From the NCBI RefSeq assembly GCF_002810445.1, contig NZ_NEXS01000001.1, positions 795,837 to 840,098 on the forward strand: 44,262 nt of DNA. Direction: 5' to 3'. The translations under genes and the position numbers were made by a program. The notes beneath the pieces are model-generated. The model was not told where the DNA came from, made no database searches, and worked only from the letters and a program-made list of their open reading frames with translations. Within the stretch, counting starts at the first letter, position 1. Each line of letters starts with the position of its first letter. Shown here piece after piece: positions 39,701 through 44,262 of the stretch. This DNA comes from Advenella sp. S44. GTDB lineage: Bacteria; Pseudomonadota; Gammaproteobacteria; Burkholderiales; Burkholderiaceae_B.

Positions 39701-40858
39701 CTACGGTTTCTGTTTGGCGCTGAAAAACAGAATAAAGTAGCCGAGAACGGCCGCAAGTACCGAGCCGGCAAATACGCCGATCTTGGCCAGAGCCTGCACC
39801 GCCGGGTCAGTAAACGCCAAGGCACCGATGAACAGGCTCATGGTAAAGCCGATACCGCACAGCATGGCCACGCCATAGATCTGCGGCCAGCTGGCCCGTT
39901 CCGGTTTGTTGACCAGGCCAAATTTGACCGTCAGCCAGACCAGGCCGAAAATGCCCAGTTGCTTGCCTAGGAACAGGCCTGCAGCAATGCCCAGCACGAC
40001 CGGGTGTCCCAACTGGCTCCAGGAAAGTCCCGCGAACGAGACCCCGGCGTTGGCAAAGCCGAAAATGGGCACGATCAAAAATGCCACCCACGGCGACAGA
40101 CCGTGTTCCCATTTAAGCAGGGGGCCGGCGTTCGTCGCCTGGTTTTTGCCAGCCATGGGCAGCGTCAGCGCCAGCGCGACGCCGGCCAGTGTGGCGTGGA
40201 CTCCGGACTTGAGCACGAACCACCACATGAACACGCCCAGGATGGCGTAGGGCAGGGTGCGCATAACGTTGCTGCGGTTTAGCAATACCAGCGCGATAAG
40301 GGTGCCTGCAGCCAGTGCAAGATACAGGCTTTGTATTTGTGCCGTGTAAAACAGGGCGATCACGATAATGGCGATGAGATCATCAATAATTGCCAGCGCA
40401 GTCAGAAACACCTTCAGCGAGGCAGGCACGCGGGAACCAAGTAATGCCAGCACGCCAAGCGCAAAGGCGATATCGGTTGCCGCCGGGACAGCCCAGCCGC
40501 GGATTTGTTGCGGATCGTGATAGTTGAAGGCAACGTAGATCAGGGCCGGGGCAACCACACCTGCAATAGCGGCCAGGCAGGGGAGCAGCCGCTTCTGATT
40601 GCTGGATAGTTCTCCGGTCAGCAATTCCCGTTTGACTTCCAGACCCACATATAGAAAAAACAGGGCCATCAGCCCGTCATTGATCCAGTGCAGAACCGAC
40701 AGACCCGCGACATAGCTCGACAGGGTCGAGAAATAGGCATCAGCCATGGTGGAGTTGGCGAGCCAGATTCCCAGCACGGCCGTCACCATCAGAATGATGC
40801 CTGAGGCTGGCTCGCTATTGAAAAAATGGACGACTTTTTGCGCAAGGTAGCGGTTCAT
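39701..40858 (-). CDS. nhaA: Na+/H+ antiporter NhaA
   Basis: A 385-residue inner-membrane antiporter with about 12 helices that exports Na+ or Li+ in exchange for protons. The paired aspartates of the ion site are Asp159-Asp160 (LTALAIIDDLIAI), and the pore aspartate equivalent to E. coli Asp133 is Asp129 (AATDIAFALG). Length and order are normal. A linked nhaR gene is not seen. The 209-base region upstream to the RES toxin gene shows no recognised element. Confidence 0.94.
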   Translation of the reverse strand: MNRYLAQKVVHFFNSEPASGIILMVTAVLGIWLANSTMADAYFSTLSSYVAGLSVLHWINDGLMALFFLYVGLEVKRELLTGELSSNQKRLLPCLAAIAGVVAPALIYVAFNYHDPQQIRGWAVPAATDIAFALGVLALLGSRVPASLKVFLTALAIIDDLIAIIVIALFYTAQIQSLYLALAAGTLIALVLLNRSNVMRTLPYAILGVFMWWFVLKSGVHATLAGVALALTLPMAGKNQATNAGPLLKWEHGLSPWVAFLIVPIFGFANAGVSFAGLSWSQLGHPVVLGIAAGLFLGKQLGIFGLVWLTVKFGLVNKPERASWPQIYGVAMLCGIGFTMSLFIGALAFTDPAVQALAKIGVFAGSVLAAVLGYFILFFSAKQKP

Positions 40859-41067
40859 GGATAAGAGAATTGGATACTGCGGTAAACGTAGAAGGCTAAC
40901 ATAAATTCAGCTTAATGTAAATTTTCTGAGGCAAGATGAGGCCGGTATTTGGGGCGCGGCTTGTGGGTGGGCAATCATGGTACACGGGCTTCCGGTATAT
41001 GGGCTCATCGGCATATGAATTTGCCGTCTGGGGCGGGCCATCTGGTAAAGGGATATCAACAGGAATA

Positions 41068-41814
41068 TCAGGCCGGCATGGGCAGGACACCATTGACCAG
41101 AAAAAAGCCGATGCCGTAGGTCATGACTTTGCCAGAGCGTAGTTGCGTGAACGATACCTGGTCCGCGCTGATTTCACCAAACCACTGGTTGGTCTCTTGT
41201 GGTTTTTTTTGTCTGAATGCCGCGGGAGAAAAGAGGGCAACGCACAGGCCGTGTTCAGGATCGCGGGCCGAGCAGTATTCGAAGGCTTGCACGTTGGCGG
41301 CGCGCATGGCGCTGCCTATCTGCTGCGCCGCCTGGTAATTGACCGGATCCGTCAAATCGGCCTGATACTGATTAAATGGCGGTTCCTGAAGCTGTATCCC
41401 TTTTTCTGTGCCGTAGCGCACCGAAAAAAGCGTATGTTCGCTGCGGATCCTGTCTTTGACCGGCGTGCCATCCATTGAGTGCCAGAACACGAAACGATAG
41501 AAAGCGCTTTCGGCCAACACCGCGCCGATATTCTTGCCCCCATAAAACAGGCTGCGCTCGTGCACGCGACCGAAGCGCGAACCCCATTTGAGCGGCGGGT
41601 AGCGGAACGGCGTTTTGAGCAGATAATGCAGGGGTTCGCAGTCTGGTTGCGAAACGGGTTTGGCCTGGTCCAGCATCTGTTCCAGCAGGGCCTGTTCGTC
41701 CAGCGTGTCGACATAGCCAAGTGTGGCAATCTGCTCCTGACTTTCTACAAGCCGGTACAGCTTGCCGTCAATAGACCGGATATGGTCGGGACCGTTACAG
41801 GCTTGCCAGATCAT
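41068..41814 (-). CDS. RES-domain toxin
   Basis: A 248-residue toxin of the RES family; characterised members degrade NAD+. The Arg-Glu-Ser residues are likely in KLYRLVES (Arg), SLFYGGKNIGAVLAESAFYR (Glu) and FEYCSARDPEHGLCVALFSP (Ser). It overlaps the antitoxin stop by one base (TAATG), the normal gene order with antitoxin first. The pair is complete and the toxin shows no frameshift, so it may be active. Toxin action on this host's NAD pool is inferred from the family. Confidence 0.88.
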   Translation of the reverse strand: MIWQACNGPDHIRSIDGKLYRLVESQEQIATLGYVDTLDEQALLEQMLDQAKPVSQPDCEPLHYLLKTPFRYPPLKWGSRFGRVHERSLFYGGKNIGAVLAESAFYRFVFWHSMDGTPVKDRIRSEHTLFSVRYGTEKGIQLQEPPFNQYQADLTDPVNYQAAQQIGSAMRAANVQAFEYCSARDPEHGLCVALFSPAAFRQKKPQETNQWFGEISADQVSFTQLRSGKVMTYGIGFFLVNGVLPMPA

Positions 41815-42185
41815 TACACTTTACCGCGGATGGCATCAACAAACTGCAGCACCGTGGTCATTCCCTGGATGGTTTCAATTTGGGTGGCAGGGATGCCACC
41901 GGTGATTTTGTTTGGGGTGCGCATGAAGTGGCGAATCCATTCCTGATCGCCGCCCGTGAGGGCGAAGAGGGCGCGGGCTAGACGCAACAACAGCAAGGCC
42001 AGCTCACCCTGTTTGCTGTCAGGGTCCAGCGATGCGGTGGTTTTGAGGCGGCTGATTGCGGTGCGGTGCATGCCCAGCACCGCGGCCAGCTCTGCCTGCT
42101 TCAGGCCGAGTTGTTCGGCAGCGCGCAGCACTGCCTTGGCCAGAACGGCTTCAGGCGCAGGTTTGGGTTGTTGCAGGGCGGTCAT
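41814..42185 (-). CDS. Xre/MbcA/ParS-type antitoxin with DUF2384 domain
   Basis: A 123-residue antitoxin paired with the RES toxin. The N-terminal helix-turn-helix (about 15-55: LGLKQAELAAVLGMHRTAIS) binds DNA; the C-terminal DUF2384 region (about 60-123: LLLLRLARALFALTGGDQE, WIRHFMRTPNKITGGIPATQ) binds and blocks the toxin. GGAGG lies seven bases before the ATG at 42185; the frame is open further upstream but without a start of that quality. A promoter-overlapping palindrome upstream suggests self-repression by the complex. Confidence 0.88.
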   Translation of the reverse strand: MTALQQPKPAPEAVLAKAVLRAAEQLGLKQAELAAVLGMHRTAISRLKTTASLDPDSKQGELALLLLRLARALFALTGGDQEWIRHFMRTPNKITGGIPATQIETIQGMTTVLQFVDAIRGKV

Positions 42186-42218
42186 GGCTGGCCTCCGATG
42201 GGATGAGACGTTAGTGCA

Positions 42219-42249
42219 AGTATAGCTTATTTGTGCATTATGCACAAAT
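42219..42249 (-). promoter_or_regulatory. Toxin-antitoxin promoter with overlapping palindromic operator
   Basis: On the minus strand: TTGTGC (42247-42242), a 17-base spacer and TATACT (42224-42219). The inverted repeat ATTTGTGCA-TTA-TGCACAAAT (42229-42249) covers the -35 and most of the spacer, an arrangement expected for autorepression by the antitoxin. A further half-site, GTGCAA, lies at 42214-42219. Confidence 0.7.
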
Positions 42250-42685
42250 TATTATAAAAAGTGATATTTGAACATACCGGAAAACATTGCCGAAGATGCG
42301 CCGCCTGCCGTCGACTGCTGCTGCAGTTTGCCAACTGCCTATTCACGTTTCACCTCTATATCGGTATCAGCGACCTGAAGCGTATGCGCCACCGCGAAAA
42401 CGACCACTGAAGCCGTTGCCGCTACTAATCGTCAACCATCGACCATCAACCATCGGTTACCCGATGGCCGTTTAACGCTGTCCGGTGAAGAGCGCACAAG
42501 CGAGACTGCCGAATTATCGCAACAGACCGCCATTGTGGGTTGCACGTCACGCCAAACTCCTCAATTTAATGAAATTAACACTCTGCAACGGGTTTGTAGC
42601 GCTTCAATTGCATCGGCCTGCAAAAAAAACGGCTATGATTAGGGCATCCTTTTTCCGATTCACTACCTTACGGGTTGCTACCAAC
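42250..42685. other. Gene-free region between the toxin-antitoxin promoter and lemA
   Basis: No credible gene. Three heptamer units CAACCAT, CGACCAT, CAACCAT run head to tail at 42433-42453. A TATGAT at 42633-42638 might be a -10 for lemA but its -35 is not convincing. Confidence 0.45.
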
Positions 42686-43348
42686 ATGAAACGATTTTTC
42701 GGGATGATCGGCGCATTGATGCTGGCCGTGTTTTTGTCCGGTTGCGGCTATAACCAGATCCAGACGCTGGATGAGCAGGTCAAGGCGGCCTGGTCTGAGA
42801 CTCTTAACCAGTATCAACGTCGGGCAGACCTGGTTCCCAAGATTGTCGCCAGTGTAAATGCCTATATGGTCAACGAGCGCGAAGTGCTCACACAGGTCAC
42901 CGAGGCGCGATCCAAAGTGGGCAGCGTACAGATTTCTGCCGATACGATTCCCTCACAGGAACAGTTGCAACAGTTTCAGGCCGCCCAGAACCAATTGGGT
43001 TCTGCCCTGTCCCGCCTGATCGCCGTATCGGAAAACTATCCGCAACTGAAGGCCGACGCCCTGTTTCGTGACCTGAATGCGCAACTGGAAGGGACCGAAA
43101 ACCGGATCGCTACTGCACGTGGCCGTTACATCAAGGACGTCCAGGCATATAACACGCTGATCCGCCAGTTCCCGACGCTGATCACCGCGAAAATAATGGG
43201 TTATCAGGTCAAGCCCAATTTCGGCACCGATAATCAGGACGAAATCATGCGCAATCCCGAGGTCAAATTTGATACGGGCGCCCGCGCTCCGGCGGGTAAT
43301 GCCGCCCCGGCCCAGCCTGCGCCAGCTCAGCCCGCACCCGCCCAGTGA
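42686..43348 (+). CDS. lemA: LemA family lipoprotein
   Basis: A 220-residue protein of the LemA family (role unknown). The start MKRFFGMIGALMLAVFLSGC ends in the lipobox LSGC, so it is probably lipidated and anchored in an envelope membrane rather than by the usual transmembrane helix. The core AAWSETLNQYQRRADLVPKI, VTEARSKVG and LSRLIAVSENYPQLKA is the standard all-helical LemA domain. The C-terminus carries a short proline-rich repeat (PAQPAPAQPAPAQPAPAQ). The stop overlaps the ATG of a frame leading into the TPM-domain gene (TGATG), suggesting coupling. Confidence 0.9.
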   Translation: MKRFFGMIGALMLAVFLSGCGYNQIQTLDEQVKAAWSETLNQYQRRADLVPKIVASVNAYMVNEREVLTQVTEARSKVGSVQISADTIPSQEQLQQFQAAQNQLGSALSRLIAVSENYPQLKADALFRDLNAQLEGTENRIATARGRYIKDVQAYNTLIRQFPTLITAKIMGYQVKPNFGTDNQDEIMRNPEVKFDTGARAPAGNAAPAQPAPAQPAPAQ

Positions 43349-43389
43349 TGCTACTGCCTGTCGCTTTTCAATCCTGCGGATCGATTGTT

Positions 43390-44262
43390 ATGTGTCGTTT
43401 GCAATCGCTGCTTCGCCTCCTGATTCTGCTGGTTGCGGTGGCTGGTTTCGCGCCGGCTGTGGCGCAGCAGGAAGTACCGGTGCCACAACTGACTGCGAGA
43501 GTAACCGATACCTCTGGTACGCTGGACCAGGGGCAGAAGGAGGCGCTTGAAGCCAAGCTCAAGGCCCTGGAAGAAAACAAAGGCGCGCAGGTATTTGTAC
43601 TGATGGTCCCCACCGTACAGCCCGATACCGTCGAGAGTTATGCGCGCCGCGTATTCGATCAATGGAAAGTGGGTCGCGCCAATGTGGATGACGGTATTCT
43701 GTTTCTGATCGCCAAGGATGACAGGCGTATGCGACTGGAGGTTGGCTACGGGCTGGAAGGGGCAGTGCCGGATGCACTGGCCTCGCGCATTATCAACGAT
43801 TACGTTGCCCCGCATTTCAAGACAAATGACTATGCCGGTGGCGTTAACGCCGGCGTTACGGCCCTGGTTTCGCTGATTGAGAACGAAGCGCTTCCCGCGC
43901 CTGAGAAACGTGCCGCGGCTGGCAGCGATGAATTTGACGAGGGCCTGTTTGGTGCGCTGGGCCCCATGCTTATGTTTGGCTTTTTTCTGATCGCCTTTTT
44001 TCCGCCGATTATCAGCGCGGTGGCAGCGGGCGTCATGCTGTTTGCGATCACCGGCAGTATTATCCTGGCAGGGCTGGCTGCCATCGCCGCGCTGGTCATC
44101 AGCGGCATTGCCCGAAAAGTCGTCCCCCGTGGCGCTGTGCGTGGAGCACGGCGTAACGGCACCATTCTTGGCGGTGGCCTGGGCGGCCTGGGTGGCGGTT
44201 TTGGCGCTGGGCGCGGTGGGCGTGGCGGTGGTGGCTTCGGAGGCGGCGGCTTCGGTGGGGGA
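43390..44262 (+). CDS. TPM-domain (YgcG-like) membrane protein, cut by the window end
   Basis: The visible 291 residues show a signal peptide (MCRLQSLLRLLILLVAVAGF, cleavage near AVAQ), a TPM domain (about 35-165: VTDTSGTLDQGQKEALEAKL, QVFVLMVPT, GILFLIAKDDRRMRLEVGYG, LEGAVPDALASRIINDYVAP), two membrane segments (about 195-245) and a glycine/arginine-rich tail (GGFGAGRGGRGGGGFGGGGF) that continues past the window. The same frame can also start at 43348, overlapping the lemA stop; 43390 gives the better signal peptide. LemA plus TPM proteins form a common pair in betaproteobacteria; function is not established. Confidence 0.88.
   Translation, partial: MCRLQSLLRLLILLVAVAGFAPAVAQQEVPVPQLTARVTDTSGTLDQGQKEALEAKLKALEENKGAQVFVLMVPTVQPDTVESYARRVFDQWKVGRANVDDGILFLIAKDDRRMRLEVGYGLEGAVPDALASRIINDYVAPHFKTNDYAGGVNAGVTALVSLIENEALPAPEKRAAAGSDEFDEGLFGALGPMLMFGFFLIAFFPPIISAVAAGVMLFAITGSIILAGLAAIAALVISGIARKVVPRGAVRGARRNGTILGGGLGGLGGGFGAGRGGRGGGGFGGGGFGGG

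Overview
The window looks like a chromosomal segment of a betaproteobacterium of the family Alcaligenaceae (order Burkholderiales; an Advenella/Bordetella-like genome is my best guess). This is inferred from gene content: two orphan Bug-type tripartite tricarboxylate transporter receptors, a LiuR-controlled leucine catabolism block, the argS / SPOR protein / dsbA order, and the long-form leuA. No rRNA, tRNA, insertion sequence or CRISPR array was recognised.

Layout. 1-2810: aceK (cut by the window edge), liuA and the MerR-type regulator liuR, all on the minus strand. 2912-10881: a plus-strand series of a metallo-beta-lactamase-fold hydrolase, flavin reductase, GST, carboxymuconolactone-decarboxylase-like protein, LigI-like amidohydrolase, a double (fused) acyl-CoA dehydrogenase and a class III CoA-transferase, closed by a strong terminator. 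It looks like a CoA-dependent catabolic route for an unidentified acid. 11323-16127: a MaoC hydratase and Bug receptor, divergent from CoA-transferase / crotonase / GntR regulator, a second acid-catabolism module. 16185-19769: a LysE exporter and three PLP-linked genes (metC, pdxY, yggS). 20148-23390: dsbA, SPOR protein and argS. 23421-27659: a 1412-residue Rhs protein with a signal peptide and a C-terminal DUF2235/Tle1-like lipase domain. 27750-30300: a DUF1840 gene and leuA, the latter preceded by a 53-codon leader peptide ending in five consecutive leucines. 30318-34316: a membrane protein, rpoN, bfd and bfr. 34428-40858: a secreted hypothetical protein, prfC, an amidase, a second Bug receptor and nhaA. 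41068-42185: a RES/Xre toxin-antitoxin pair. 42686-44262: lemA and a TPM-domain protein cut by the window edge.

Most notable points: (a) a leucine attenuator-like leader before leuA; (b) a bacterioferritin that keeps the haem methionine but has lost four of the six ferroxidase ligands; (c) a degenerate tandem array with a strict 11-bp period between bfd and bfr, plus unrelated short-period arrays (13, 11 and 16 bp) in other intergenic gaps; (d) two palindromes that exactly fill the spacers of MerR-style promoters, one serving liuA and the other an unexpected hydrolase; (e) a fused acyl-CoA dehydrogenase whose N-terminal half appears non-catalytic; (f) an orphan Rhs lipase toxin candidate lying directly upstream of argS.
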